Positions 8,718 through 16,400 of a stretch of 41,403 nt of DNA are shown one piece after another. The stretch lies in IMG/VR virus record IMGVR_UViG_3300042197_004928, positions 1-41,403 of that record, one strand, 5' to 3'. The translations under genes and the position numbers were made by a program. The notes under the pieces were generated by a model that saw only the letters and a list, made by a program, of their open reading frames with translations, searched no databases and was not told the origin of the DNA. Source of the stretch: a virus. The stretch's first letter is position 1; each line of letters starts with the position of its first letter.

Positions 8718-10313
8718 TTAGTCCACGAGGTCGTAAATGACGGTCCAATCCACCGTGGCGGTGACGGACACGTTCACCCACAGGTTGCCGGTGGTGTTGA
8801 AGCGGTTGACGACGGTGAGATCGTTCAGGCCGGCGGCCAGGGCCACGCTGGCGACGTGCTGGGTGCCCCCGCTGCCGCTGCCCATGGTGACTGTCGGGGT
8901 GCCGGAAACCGCATCCGCGGTGATGCAGCGGATACGGGCATTGAGCGGGATGACGGGAACGGAGCCGCCCAACTGGATGCCGCCGCCGGCTGTTGTGCGG
9001 ACCCGGACGCAGCCTTCGCGGCCAGGGACGACGTGCGCGACGCCGCCGACGCCGATGCCGTGAAGCAGGTTCGAGCTGCGGTCGGTGAAGCACAGGCCGG
9101 CGCCCTCGCCGAGGTTGAGGTCAACCAGGGCACCGATGCGTTCCAAGACAACCAAGTCCAGATTCACGTCCGCGTTTGCAGCCGAGACGGTTAACTTTGG
9201 CGAGGTTCCGGTCCCAGTGTTCACGGCCTCCAGCGAGTAGGGCGCCCATGACGTTGTGAGTGCCTGATTGGCAAACGTAACAGACGAGTTCACATCCGCG
9301 ACGTTGAGCGCAGGGGTTCCGCTGGCAGCCTTGGCGGTGAAGGTCAGCCGGAATCGTTTGCCGATAGGAAGCGTGCCGGCGGTCCAATACACCGCAGCAG
9401 AACCGGAAGCACCGGGTTGAATCCGGCAACTGGCAGCCCCGGAGTTAAACGTAACGGTATCCCGTGAAAGTGCTCCGGTGCCGGACGTGAACTCGGAAAC
9501 TGAGGCAAACACGTCCGCCCCGCCACCGCCCGCGGTTTCAAATCCGCCGTTGAGAGTTGAGGCGTTGATTACCTGCGTCTGCGTGCCCCACTGGTCGGCG
9601 TCGGCCACGCCGTTGACGATGAGATCGTTGACGTCGGACTGCGATAGCGCCCGGTTGAACAGGACGGCCCGGTAAATGCGGTCGCCGAAAATGTTCGACG
9701 AGGACTGCATCCCCAAGTTGAAGAACCCATCGGCCACGGCAGCACCCCATGTCGGCGGCGTGCCCGCAGTCGCCTCGGAGAACGCGGTGTCGGTCCCGTT
9801 GACGTAGATTTTCAGCGTGTTGCCGGTGCGGGTCACCACCACGTCCACCACCTGCCCGGCGTAGGTCGTCACGAAACTGGAGATCGTCGCGATGCGGTTG
9901 TCCGTCGCCTGATTTGCCCCATAACGGAACAGCCGGAGCTGGTTCGCGTTGTCGAGGTAAAGCAGCACCGCGTTCGGCCGGTAGGTGGCGGTGGCTGTAT
10001 CGGTGAGCGCCCAAATGCCGGGTAGGGAGCCGTTGCCGCTGGCCGGAATCGACGCCGGGCAGCGGAAACGGGTCCAGACAGAGAAGTCGCCCGCGGCGAT
10101 GGCCTGCCCGGTAAGGGCCGACGAAATCCGCGTGCCGCTGGTCTGGCCATCGAACGTCACCCCAGGCTGGCCGCCGATGAGGGAGTGTCGGCGGGCGTCC
10201 GAAGTAGAAGTGACGCCCAGCAGGCTGCGCCAGTTGTCGGGGTTCGTGAGGCCGGTGCCGTCGAGGCCGGGGGACGTGCCGACGGAGCCCTGCGGTTGAT
10301 TCAAGTTGAGCAT
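8718..10313 (-). CDS. LamG-like (concanavalin-fold) virion surface protein
   Basis: 531 residues starting MLNLNQPQGSVGTSPGLDGT. Residues about 45-235 have a LamG/concanavalin-A-like jelly-roll pattern: FSVWTRFRCP, LLYLDNANQLRLFRYG, VVDVVVTRTGNTLKIYVNGT and RIYRAVLFNRALSQSDV. Residues about 245-390 look like a second carbohydrate-binding-type sandwich (SGAASCRIQPG, KRFRLTFTAKAASG), and the C-terminal third is strand-rich and Gly-rich. Such modules bind glycans or decorate virions. It sits between the tail tube side and the chaperone genes, where a decoration, tail-tube ornament or receptor-binding protein could be placed. Fold assignment is by pattern only; no catalytic residues are apparent. 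Confidence 0.65.
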   Translation of the reverse strand: MLNLNQPQGSVGTSPGLDGTGLTNPDNWRSLLGVTSTSDARRHSLIGGQPGVTFDGQTSGTRISSALTGQAIAAGDFSVWTRFRCPASIPASGNGSLPGIWALTDTATATYRPNAVLLYLDNANQLRLFRYGANQATDNRIATISSFVTTYAGQVVDVVVTRTGNTLKIYVNGTDTAFSEATAGTPPTWGAAVADGFFNLGMQSSSNIFGDRIYRAVLFNRALSQSDVNDLIVNGVADADQWGTQTQVINASTLNGGFETAGGGGADVFASVSEFTSGTGALSRDTVTFNSGAASCRIQPGASGSAAVYWTAGTLPIGKRFRLTFTAKAASGTPALNVADVNSSVTFANQALTTSWAPYSLEAVNTGTGTSPKLTVSAANADVNLDLVVLERIGALVDLNLGEGAGLCFTDRSSNLLHGIGVGGVAHVVPGREGCVRVRTTAGGGIQLGGSVPVIPLNARIRCITADAVSGTPTVTMGSGSGGTQHVASVALAAGLNDLTVVNRFNTTGNLWVNVSVTATVDWTVIYDLVD

Positions 10314-10325
10314 AGGGGGAACGGA

Positions 10326-10604
10326 TCAGACTTCGAGGTAACGGAGTTCCTTGGAGCCGGTGCCGGCATGGATGGCCCACCAGCCGGAACACGGGGCCAT
10401 CAGCCCGCCGTCGAGCCGGCCGACGGTAAGCACTCCGCCGTTGGCCGCCACGCGCAGGCCGGCGTTGGCGCCGGCCCCGGCGGTCACCCCGGCGAAGTTC
10501 GCGACGAAGAGGTCGGTGTCGCTGAGGTTCTGGATGAACAGGCCGTTGCGCCCGGTGGCGGGCACAATCGGGGTGGCGGCGGTGGTGATGGAAACGGAGG
10601 GCAT
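10326..10604 (-). CDS. Small strand-rich virion protein, unknown function
   Basis: 92 residues (MPSVSITTAATPIVPATGRN...). It reads as alternating short strands with Gly/Ala turns, without a signal peptide or membrane segment. The pattern NGLFIQNLSDTDLFV resembles small beta-sandwich phage proteins that coat heads or tails. It is flanked by the LamG protein and a 267-residue structural protein, so a decoration role is a reasonable inference. The gap upstream contains a GGGAGC-type repeat. Confidence 0.55.
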   Translation of the reverse strand: MPSVSITTAATPIVPATGRNGLFIQNLSDTDLFVANFAGVTAGAGANAGLRVAANGGVLTVGRLDGGLMAPCSGWWAIHAGTGSKELRYLEV

Positions 10605-10640
10605 GGGGAGCTAGGAGCTAGAAGCGGGGAGCAATGAGCG
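10605..10640. repeat. GGGAGC-type dispersed repeat
   Basis: GGGGAGCTAGGAGCTAGAAG followed by CGGGGAGCAATGAGCG, directly after the start of the 92-residue gene. Same family as the repeats at 12061, 12990, 13285 and 22011. Confidence 0.7.
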
Positions 10641-10651
10641 GGCGGCGGAAT

Positions 10652-11455
10652 TCAGATCAGCTTCCATTTCGCGCCGGTGTAATAAAGCGCGAGCACGGCG
10701 TCGTTGCGGTTGACGAGGTAGGTCTTGGTCCCGGCCGTTTCGATGTCCACGGCGCCGGCATCCACCGTGATCGGATGCAGGGAGCCCTGGCCCGAGGTGT
10801 CCACGACCTCGATGCGCTGCGCGGCGGAGGGCGCCGGGGGCAGCGTGACGGTGACCGGGGCGGAGCGGCTGCCCACCTGCACGGTGTAGTTCACGCCGGC
10901 GAGCAGCGTGGTGTTGTGCGCCGCCAGGGTCGTCGGCGTGGGCGGCGTGCCCGAGACGACCGGGGCCACTTCGCCGGGAATCACTAGTTGGACGGGCGCA
11001 GTGTTCTCGTGGGTCACCCCCGCCAGGCTCGCGGCGGCCGGCGCGGTGTTGTCGTGGGTGGTGCCGGCGACGGTAGCGGCCAACGGCCCGAGATCGGGAG
11101 CAGCGGCCAGGGACGGTTCCTCCTCGAAATCCACATGGTCGGATACCGGATCGCCCGTGAACGAATCGTCATTGTAGAAACGGACCGTGACAAAGACACC
11201 GGCCGGGATGACCCGGCCGGGCCACTGCGCGGCGCCCACCGCCTGGTCCTGGTCAATGTCCGCTTCCAGGACAGCCGCGCCCGAGTAGCGCTTGAGCAGG
11301 CGGCCCGCGAACGGCGTCGTGAACGTGTAGGCGGAGTGGGCGCCCACGTCCGCGAAGACCGCCACCTCCAGCGAACCGCCAATCGCAAACGCCAGCCGGG
11401 AGTGGCTGCGCACGGGCGGTGCGTTGTCGAAGCCGTAATTGAGCACGGTGGACAT
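10652..11455 (-). CDS. Phage structural protein, unknown function
   Basis: 267 residues starting MSTVLNYGFDNAPPVRSHSR. Residues 1-115 form a strand-rich domain; residues about 125-165 hold a short tandem repeat (VAGTTHDNTAP then LAGVTHENTAP); residues about 175-267 resemble the small beta domain that follows low-complexity linkers in phage tail and fibre proteins (VTLPPAPSAAQRIEVVDTSG, NRNDAVLALYYTGAKWKLI). It lies between the tail tube and the LamG gene. A tail or head fibre component is likely; no precise family was recognised. Confidence 0.55.
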   Translation of the reverse strand: MSTVLNYGFDNAPPVRSHSRLAFAIGGSLEVAVFADVGAHSAYTFTTPFAGRLLKRYSGAAVLEADIDQDQAVGAAQWPGRVIPAGVFVTVRFYNDDSFTGDPVSDHVDFEEEPSLAAAPDLGPLAATVAGTTHDNTAPAAASLAGVTHENTAPVQLVIPGEVAPVVSGTPPTPTTLAAHNTTLLAGVNYTVQVGSRSAPVTVTLPPAPSAAQRIEVVDTSGQGSLHPITVDAGAVDIETAGTKTYLVNRNDAVLALYYTGAKWKLI

Positions 11456-11464
11456 GGCGGCGGA

Positions 11465-12046
11465 TCAGAGCGTGCCGGTGTTGAGGACCGAATAGAGCCC
11501 GGTGGCGTTGTAGACCGGATCGGTCTTCGCCTTGGGGTCGAGGGTCAGCGCGTCGGCCAGGACGAACTCCACGAAGTGGTCGAGGGTCACCTGGAGCGCA
11601 TGCTTGTGGTCGTAGACCTGGATCTTCAGCCAGGCGTTTAGCTCGGCGGGTGCCTCGCCCGGATTGAACTGGGTGCTGGAACCATTGAGGGCGAGCGTCT
11701 GCAGCAGGCTCTGGAACGTGATGGGCTGCACCCGCTGGCAGGTGAGCTTGAAGCTGCGCTTGCGCCCCACGCGGAGGACCTCGACCAGCTCCAGGCCGCC
11801 GGGCACCGGTTCCCAGAGCTCAAGCCCCTGGCCGTTGTCGACCGACAGCTCGGCCTTGGCGATGCCGGACAGCTTGACCCACGCGCCGTCGGTCGCCGCT
11901 GGTTTCGCGGTCCGCTGCACGGTGGTGTAGCTGGTGGCGTCCCCGGCCGGTTTGATGACGGAGCCGGCGAGGGTGAGGGTGGCGTTTTCGAGGGCGAGCC
12001 AGGCATGGGTGCCGGGCGCGAGGGTCTTGGGGGCGGCGAGGGGCAT
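11465..12046 (-). CDS. Probable major tail tube protein
   Basis: 193 residues starting MPLAAPKTLAPGTHAWLALE. The pattern is that of the tail-tube/Hcp beta-barrel fold: an N-terminal strand pair, LSVDNGQGLELWEPVPGGLELVE, the charged strand GRKRSFKLTCQRVQP, a helical QSLLQTLAL segment and C-terminal strands. It follows the gp36-like and gp37-like connector genes, where the tube gene of a non-contractile phage is expected, and no sheath gene is present. The assignment rests on size, order and strand pattern, not on a diagnostic motif. Confidence 0.6.
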   Translation of the reverse strand: MPLAAPKTLAPGTHAWLALENATLTLAGSVIKPAGDATSYTTVQRTAKPAATDGAWVKLSGIAKAELSVDNGQGLELWEPVPGGLELVEVLRVGRKRSFKLTCQRVQPITFQSLLQTLALNGSSTQFNPGEAPAELNAWLKIQVYDHKHALQVTLDHFVEFVLADALTLDPKAKTDPVYNATGLYSVLNTGTL

Positions 12047-12060
12047 AGGTCAAAAGGCTT

Positions 12061-12082
12061 GGAGCGGGGAGCAGGGAGTTAG
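12061..12082. repeat. GGGAGC-type dispersed repeat
   Basis: GGAGCGGGGAGCAGGGAGTT overlaps the stop codon region of the gp37-like gene, so the repeat provides the end of that ORF. Confidence 0.65.
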
Positions 12083-12603
12083 TCGGATTCGGGATAGGGT
12101 TCGGCGTGGTCGTCGGTGCATTCGAGTTCCAGGAGGCAGGCGGCGCGGCCGGGCTGCCGTTCCTTCAGGTTCTCGACGGTGAGGATCTCGGCGTTCACCG
12201 GCGCGCACAGCACGGCGCCCGGTTCTGCCAGCAACCGGCCGGCGACGGCCGCGCGGACCAGGTCCTTGAGCGGCAGGGCGCCCGGATTGGTGGCGGTGCC
12301 GTAGATGGCTTCCTGGCGTTTGCCGAGGACCCGGTCGCTCAGGATCAGGCTGACCTCCGTGGTGCGCCGCGAGCACACCTGGTCGGGGCCGGACCCGGCG
12401 TCGCCGAACCGGTCGCCCATATACACCACCAGCGCCACGCGCTGGCGGGTGACGAGCAGCTCGGTGAAGGCCGCCACCAGCTCGGTGCTGTCGAACCGCT
12501 TCACTTCCTGGAAGGCGGGTTCCGCCGGGCCGCTGCCGGGCGTCCACTGGACGGCCTGCAGCTTCGCCACAAGGGCGTCGATGATTTCCGTGGTGGTCCT
12601 CAT
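12079..12603 (-). CDS. Mu gp37-like (DUF1834-type) tail terminator protein
   Basis: 174 residues starting MRTTTEIIDALVAKLQAVQW. The N-terminal helix followed by FDSTELVAAFTELLVTRQRVALVVYMGDRF resembles Mu gp37/DUF1834 proteins, where a helix leads into FxxxEL and a strand with GxR or GDR. In Mu-like phages this gene follows the gp36-like connector and precedes the tail tube genes, and is thought to terminate the tail. Start and stop overlap the gp36-like gene by 4 bp. Assignment is from order plus pattern. Confidence 0.65.
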   Translation of the reverse strand: MRTTTEIIDALVAKLQAVQWTPGSGPAEPAFQEVKRFDSTELVAAFTELLVTRQRVALVVYMGDRFGDAGSGPDQVCSRRTTEVSLILSDRVLGKRQEAIYGTATNPGALPLKDLVRAAVAGRLLAEPGAVLCAPVNAEILTVENLKERQPGRAACLLELECTDDHAEPYPESD

Positions 12604-12983
12604 CGGATCGCGATCTTCGCGCCGCTGCCCCAGACACCGGCATTCACCGGCGGGGTCACGCTGGCCTCGGTCAGCGGCAGGTTGGGCCGGTCGCCGCGGG
12701 CGATGGCCGCCAGCTCCTCGCGGGCGGCCTTCGCGGCTTCCGTGATGTCCTTGGGCACGCCGAGCTCGGCGGCAAGGAAGGCGCGCTCCAGGGCGAGCAC
12801 GCGCACCCAGCCGTTCACCGACTGGTCGTCCACCACGTAACCGCGGGTCAGCCGGGCCACGTCCGCCACCGCCTCGTCGATGAGCTTCCCCAGGGGATCG
12901 GCCACGCCGAGGTTCGCCAGCGCAGCGGTGAGCTGGGCCTTGCGATCCTCGGTCAGCAGCAGGTCGGACGCGGTGAAGGGCAT
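12600..12983 (-). CDS. Mu gp36-like (DUF1320-type) head-tail connector
   Basis: 127 residues starting MPFTASDLLLTEDRKAQLTA. A helical bundle (DPLGKLIDEAVADVARLTRGY, then VRVLALERAFLAAELG) of the DUF1320/gp36 kind is visible, with a Pro-rich loop at the C-terminus. In Mu-like genomes this protein is encoded directly downstream of the capsid genes and acts at the head-tail junction. The downstream gp37-like gene overlaps its stop. Confidence comes from order and helical pattern. Confidence 0.65.
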   Translation of the reverse strand: MPFTASDLLLTEDRKAQLTAALANLGVADPLGKLIDEAVADVARLTRGYVVDDQSVNGWVRVLALERAFLAAELGVPKDITEAAKAAREELAAIARGDRPNLPLTEASVTPPVNAGVWGSGAKIAIR

Positions 12984-12989
12984 GAGGTA

Positions 12990-13021
12990 GCGGGGAGCTG
13001 GGAGCTGGGAGCGGGGAGCTC
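12990..13021. repeat. GGGAGC-type dispersed repeat
   Basis: Four consecutive units (GGGGAGCTGGGAGCTGGGAG followed by CGGGGAGCTC) fill the gap between the 86-residue gene and the gp36-like gene, and run into the stop codon of the former. Confidence 0.75.
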
Positions 13022-13280
13022 AGTCCACGGCGGGCCAGTGCCAGGCGCCGGGCGTGGGTTTGTCGGCCAGCGGCACGGCGGCCTGGCGGAACACGCCGGG
13101 CAGGCCGTCGGCCACGCCGGGGGAACCGTCGCCGTCGGTGAAGACCTGCAGCGTGACGGTGGTGGTTTCCTTCTTGTCGACGGCCACGATGAGCGCGGGC
13201 CGTTCCTGGCCGGCGCTGGGGCCGTCCTTGAGGGTGAAGCGGACGAGGCGTCCGACGGAGGGTTTGTTCTTTTCAGCCAT
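13020..13280 (-). CDS. Small head-region protein, unknown function
   Basis: 86 residues (MAEKNKPSVGRLVRFTLKDG...). The pattern GRLVRFTLKDGPSAGQERPALIVAV is that of a small SH3-like beta barrel. It follows the capsid gene and precedes the gp36-like connector, a place often taken by small capsid-associated or head-completion proteins. No family name can be given with confidence. Confidence 0.55.
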   Translation of the reverse strand: MAEKNKPSVGRLVRFTLKDGPSAGQERPALIVAVDKKETTTVTLQVFTDGDGSPGVADGLPGVFRQAAVPLADKPTPGAWHWPAVD

Positions 13281-13284
13281 AAAT

Positions 13285-13373
13285 GGGAGGAGCTAGGAGC
13301 TGGGAGCTGGGAGCTGGGAGCGAAGCAGCGGCCGCCGATTTCCGGCTCCCTGCTCGGTGCTCCGAGCTCCCTG
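13285..13373. repeat. Inverted pair of GGGAGC-type repeats
   Basis: 13285-13326 holds five units in plus orientation (GGAGCTAGGAGCTGGGAGCT...), and 13343-13373 holds the same family in reverse orientation (GGCTCCCTGCTCGGTGCTCC...). The two arms can pair into an imperfect hairpin with a short loop. It lies in the 99-bp gap downstream of the capsid gene, where a hairpin could influence transcript stability. Confidence 0.7.
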
Positions 13374-13379
13374 CGGTTA

Positions 13380-15482
13380 TCAAGCGCTGATGAGGCGTTG
13401 GCCGGAGGCGGCCTGGCCGCGGGCGGCGCCGAACATGAGGGCCACGCGGCCACGGGCGGCGCCGAAGTTGTGGTCCACGTATTGGGTGAGGAGCACCGAG
13501 ATGCCGGTGTCGGGGTTGGTGACCACCTGCACGCGGCCGGTGGACGGCACGCCCGGCAGGGCGGTCGTGTAGTCGTTGGGCACGCGGGTCGCGAGCGCCA
13601 GCGCGTCGGGCCGCAGGGCGAAGCCGGTGAGGTTGCCGGTGGTCGGCAGGTTGATCGCCTCAATCGGCTTCAGGCCGCTGATGTCCGGCAGCGTGCCCGC
13701 GGTGATCAGGGAGGACTGGGCCGCCTGTTGGGTCGCCAGGTTGACGAGGACCGAGTCCTTGGACAGGCCGCCGAAGTAGGCGGAGTTGAGCAGGAGCGAC
13801 ATGTTCGGCCCCACCACGCCGCGGCCGCGGACGGTGCTGGCGATGTCCACCACGGTGCTGCGGGCGAAGCCCACGAGCGCCTGGGTGGTGGCGTTGCTGA
13901 AGTTGCCCGCCGTGATGAGCGCGTAGACGTAGTCCACCAAGCCCTTGCCGATGGTGTAGTGCATCGGTTCCTCCTGCTCGTCGAACAGGCCGCGCATGGT
14001 GCTGGCCAGCTCGTTCACGCCGAAGGCGATCTGCACGTAGCGGTGCTGGTCGATGGTGACCGGCACGTCGGTGGTGGCGGCGTCCTGGTCCACGTAGCCC
14101 GTGGCCGGGTTGAAGCTCTGGAGCGTCAGGTTGCCGCGCAGGCGGGTCATCACCTGCTGGTTGAACTTGGCGCCCTCGGCCGAGTAGTCGGTGCTGATCC
14201 GGCTGAGGAGCGGGAACGCCAGCTTCAGGTAGTCGAGCGCCCGCTGCACGGTAAGCACGCCGGTGAGCGTGCCGAGCGAGTTGGCCGCCTGGATCGCGTA
14301 ACCGCCCGCCACCACCTTGCGCGTGATGGCCTGCACGGGTTCGACCAAGTCGTTGCCCTTCTCAACGCGCGGTCGCAGGTCCTTGGCCCAGAGCGCGGCG
14401 CGCTTATTCGGGTCGGCTTGCTGGCCGTAAGCTTCGAGCGCACGGGTCACGTCGCCCTCGCCGGTTTCCACACGGGAGCCGGCGGTGATGACGGCGCCGC
14501 CCAGCGCAGGATTGCCCGCGAGCTTGGCCAGCAGCCCGGCCTTGGTCGGATCGGCGGCGAGGACCGCCTCCCACTCCGCCTGGGTAGCGGTGTCCTGGGC
14601 GGCAATGGCGCCGCGTTCCACGGCCGCCTTCACGAGCGCCTTCGCGTCGCCCTTCTGGCGGTCGGCTTTCTCGGCCTCAAGTTGGGTGGCCTTGGCCTGG
14701 ACGAGCTTGAGTTCGGCGTCCTTGGCCGCGAGGGAGTCCGCGGCGTCGGTCTGGCCGGCGGCTTCTGTCGCCTGGATTTCCGCCTGGAGGTCGGCGGCCT
14801 CCCGGAGCTTGGCCGTGATCTCGCCGTCCTTCGCCTTGAGGGCGTCGGCCTTGGTGGCATCGGCGGCGAGGGTAGTGCGCTCCTGCTGGAGCGTGGCAAT
14901 CGCCCCGAGCAGGGCGAGCAGTTGCTGGTGTTTCTTCATGTCGTGAGTCGCTTGGTGGGCAAAGAAAGGGAGGATGCGCTTGAACGCGGGGTTGTTGACC
15001 AGGCCGCCCATGTTCAGCGGGGCGCCGGTCACGCGGGCGGGGGCGGTGCGGGTGGTCTTCACCGTGTCGGTGAAGAAGCCGGGGGAGAACGCGCGGTGCG
15101 TCTTGCCCAGCACGGCGGTCCGGCCGGCCTCGCTCCACTCCACGGCGGCATACACGCCGGGCGCCGGGGCATTGGCCCACTCGAACCGCACGGGCCACGC
15201 GGTGGCGGCCTGGTTCAGGTGGTCGAGGTCGAAGAAGGGCCGGTGGGGCGACGCGGCGCGGTGCGCTTCGAGCGCCCGCTGGGCCACCGCGGCGGTCTCG
15301 GGACCCACTTCCACCCACAGGGACACGGGGCGGCCGCCCTGGGAGGCGGTGATCTCCTGGAGCCCGCCGGGCATCCACATCACGCGAGCCGGCAGTTCAC
15401 CCTCGCGGGCGGTCAGGGCGACGTCGGTGGCGAACCGGGCGAGCAGCGGCAGGGGTGACGACGCGAGGATCGGCCAGGCCAT
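13380..15482 (-). CDS. Fused Mu I-like prohead protease, scaffold and major capsid protein
   Basis: 700 residues from the ATG at 15482, preceded by GGAAGG about 12 nt upstream; an ATG at 15527 (715 residues) is possible but lies within a structured repeat. Residues about 1-175 match Mu-like prophage I protease: RPFFDLDHLNQ (D85, D87, H88), GVYAAVEWSEAGR and HRAFSPGFF. Residues about 183-290 are Lys/Glu/Ala/Gln coiled coil, like the scaffold part of Mu I/Z; an in-frame ATG at 14939 (residue 182) begins it. Residues about 400-700 form the major capsid protein (LSRISTDYSAEGAKF, IAFGVNELASTMRGLFDE, VVTNPDTGISVLLTQY). In Mu the protease and capsid are separate genes. Release of the capsid by self-cleavage is inferred. 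Confidence 0.82.
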   Translation of the reverse strand: MAWPILASSPLPLLARFATDVALTAREGELPARVMWMPGGLQEITASQGGRPVSLWVEVGPETAAVAQRALEAHRAASPHRPFFDLDHLNQAATAWPVRFEWANAPAPGVYAAVEWSEAGRTAVLGKTHRAFSPGFFTDTVKTTRTAPARVTGAPLNMGGLVNNPAFKRILPFFAHQATHDMKKHQQLLALLGAIATLQQERTTLAADATKADALKAKDGEITAKLREAADLQAEIQATEAAGQTDAADSLAAKDAELKLVQAKATQLEAEKADRQKGDAKALVKAAVERGAIAAQDTATQAEWEAVLAADPTKAGLLAKLAGNPALGGAVITAGSRVETGEGDVTRALEAYGQQADPNKRAALWAKDLRPRVEKGNDLVEPVQAITRKVVAGGYAIQAANSLGTLTGVLTVQRALDYLKLAFPLLSRISTDYSAEGAKFNQQVMTRLRGNLTLQSFNPATGYVDQDAATTDVPVTIDQHRYVQIAFGVNELASTMRGLFDEQEEPMHYTIGKGLVDYVYALITAGNFSNATTQALVGFARSTVVDIASTVRGRGVVGPNMSLLLNSAYFGGLSKDSVLVNLATQQAAQSSLITAGTLPDISGLKPIEAINLPTTGNLTGFALRPDALALATRVPNDYTTALPGVPSTGRVQVVTNPDTGISVLLTQYVDHNFGAARGRVALMFGAARGQAASGQRLISA

Positions 15483-15527
15483 TCCGGCCGCCGCCTTCCC
15501 GCTTCCGCCTGCAGTGCAGTTCGTCAT

Positions 15528-15600
15528 CCGCGCACAGAGTGCGCGGACCGGCGGTGACCTGTCGTCCGCGAGCGCCGGCAACGCGGCCAACGCGGCGAGA
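15528..15600 (+). repeat. 73-bp structured repeat, copy 1 (CAC-AGA-GTG hairpin element)
   Basis: A perfect 8-bp stem CCGCGCAC / GTGCGCGG around AGA (15528-15546), then TGTCGTCC at 15560 and the tandem AACGCGGCC AACGCGGCG AGA ending at 15600. It aligns without gaps to copy 2 at 23117-23189, with about 75% identity by hand count. It fills the gap between the gpG-like stop and the protease-capsid start. Confidence 0.8.
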
Positions 15601-15604
15601 ATCT

Positions 15605-16207
15605 TCAGTTCGCCGCGGAATTTTCGAGGCGGTCGGCGTAGAGCCGGGCCCGGATCAGGAGCGCATTGAGCAGCACCCCCTTCATGGGCAGGGCCGTGCG
15701 GTCGGGTTTCTGGTCCACCCATCGGCGCAGGACGTAGTGGACCACCACGCCGCGGGTCGTGCTGAGTTCGGCGAGCACGCCCCGCTGGCCGTCGCGTTTG
15801 CCCAGGGCAAACAGGCGGATGCCGCGCTCCTGCTCCAGCGTGGCCGCCGTGCGGCCGTAGGCTTCCTTCGATACCGGGATGGTCAGGAACTTCCCGCGCT
15901 TCGCCCGGATCGTGCCGCCGTGGACCTTCTGCGCGAAGGCCGGATGCGAGATGGCGATCCGCACCGTGGTGCCGCCGTCCAGGATCGTCGGCGAGGACAC
16001 GCTCTGTGCCACGGCCCGCCAGAAATTCTGCCGCTTGCCACCCAGCTTGTTCGGCTCCCGCTGCTGTTTTTCCCGGAAGTGATACCTGAGCTGATTCCCT
16101 GCTTCGCGCCCCAGCACGCGAGCAAGACCGGCGGGGCGCTTGAGCCTCGCCGCCACCTGGTCGAACTCGGCCACGAAGCCTTCCTCGTTGAAGCGGATCG
16201 CAATCAT
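15605..16207 (-). CDS. Mu gpG-like virion morphogenesis protein
   Basis: 200 residues from the ATG at 16207 (MIAIRFNEEGFVAEFDQVAA); the longer frame to 16312 is antisense-like. The pattern is that of the phage virion morphogenesis family (Mu gpG / P2 gpS) or the HK97 gp10 type: an N-terminal helix, RVLGREAGNQLRYHFREKQQ, then HPAFAQKVHGGTIRAKRGKFLTI, similar to HQFGG-x-I in relatives, and a C-terminal GVLLNALLIRARLYADRL helix. It lies between the portal and the capsid genes as in Mu, and probably acts in head-tail completion. Confidence 0.7.
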   Translation of the reverse strand: MIAIRFNEEGFVAEFDQVAARLKRPAGLARVLGREAGNQLRYHFREKQQREPNKLGGKRQNFWRAVAQSVSSPTILDGGTTVRIAISHPAFAQKVHGGTIRAKRGKFLTIPVSKEAYGRTAATLEQERGIRLFALGKRDGQRGVLAELSTTRGVVVHYVLRRWVDQKPDRTALPMKGVLLNALLIRARLYADRLENSAAN

Positions 16208-16238
16208 CGCATCAGTCCGGCGCGGCCGGCTTCCTGGT

Positions 16239-16400
16239 TCAGTCGAGATGCAGGGCGAGGCCAACGCCCCAGAAGAGCCATTCCAACGTAAGCGAAACCG
16301 ACGGCGTGCCACAGCAGTCGCACTCGTCGCGGGTGAGCAGCAGCGTGGGCAGCAACGGCAGCTGCGGGCACTCGTAGTCGCAGAGAAGGATCAGGCTCAT
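16239..16400 (-). CDS. Small Cys-containing protein after the portal gene
   Basis: 53 residues (MSLILLCDYECPQLPLLPTL...). The ATG at 16400 overlaps the portal stop (ATGA). It contains four Cys (CDYEC, CDCC) and ends in a hydrophobic segment LEWLFWGVGLALHL that could enter a membrane. It occupies the slot where Mu encodes gpF. Function unknown. Confidence 0.5.
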   Translation of the reverse strand: MSLILLCDYECPQLPLLPTLLLTRDECDCCGTPSVSLTLEWLFWGVGLALHLD

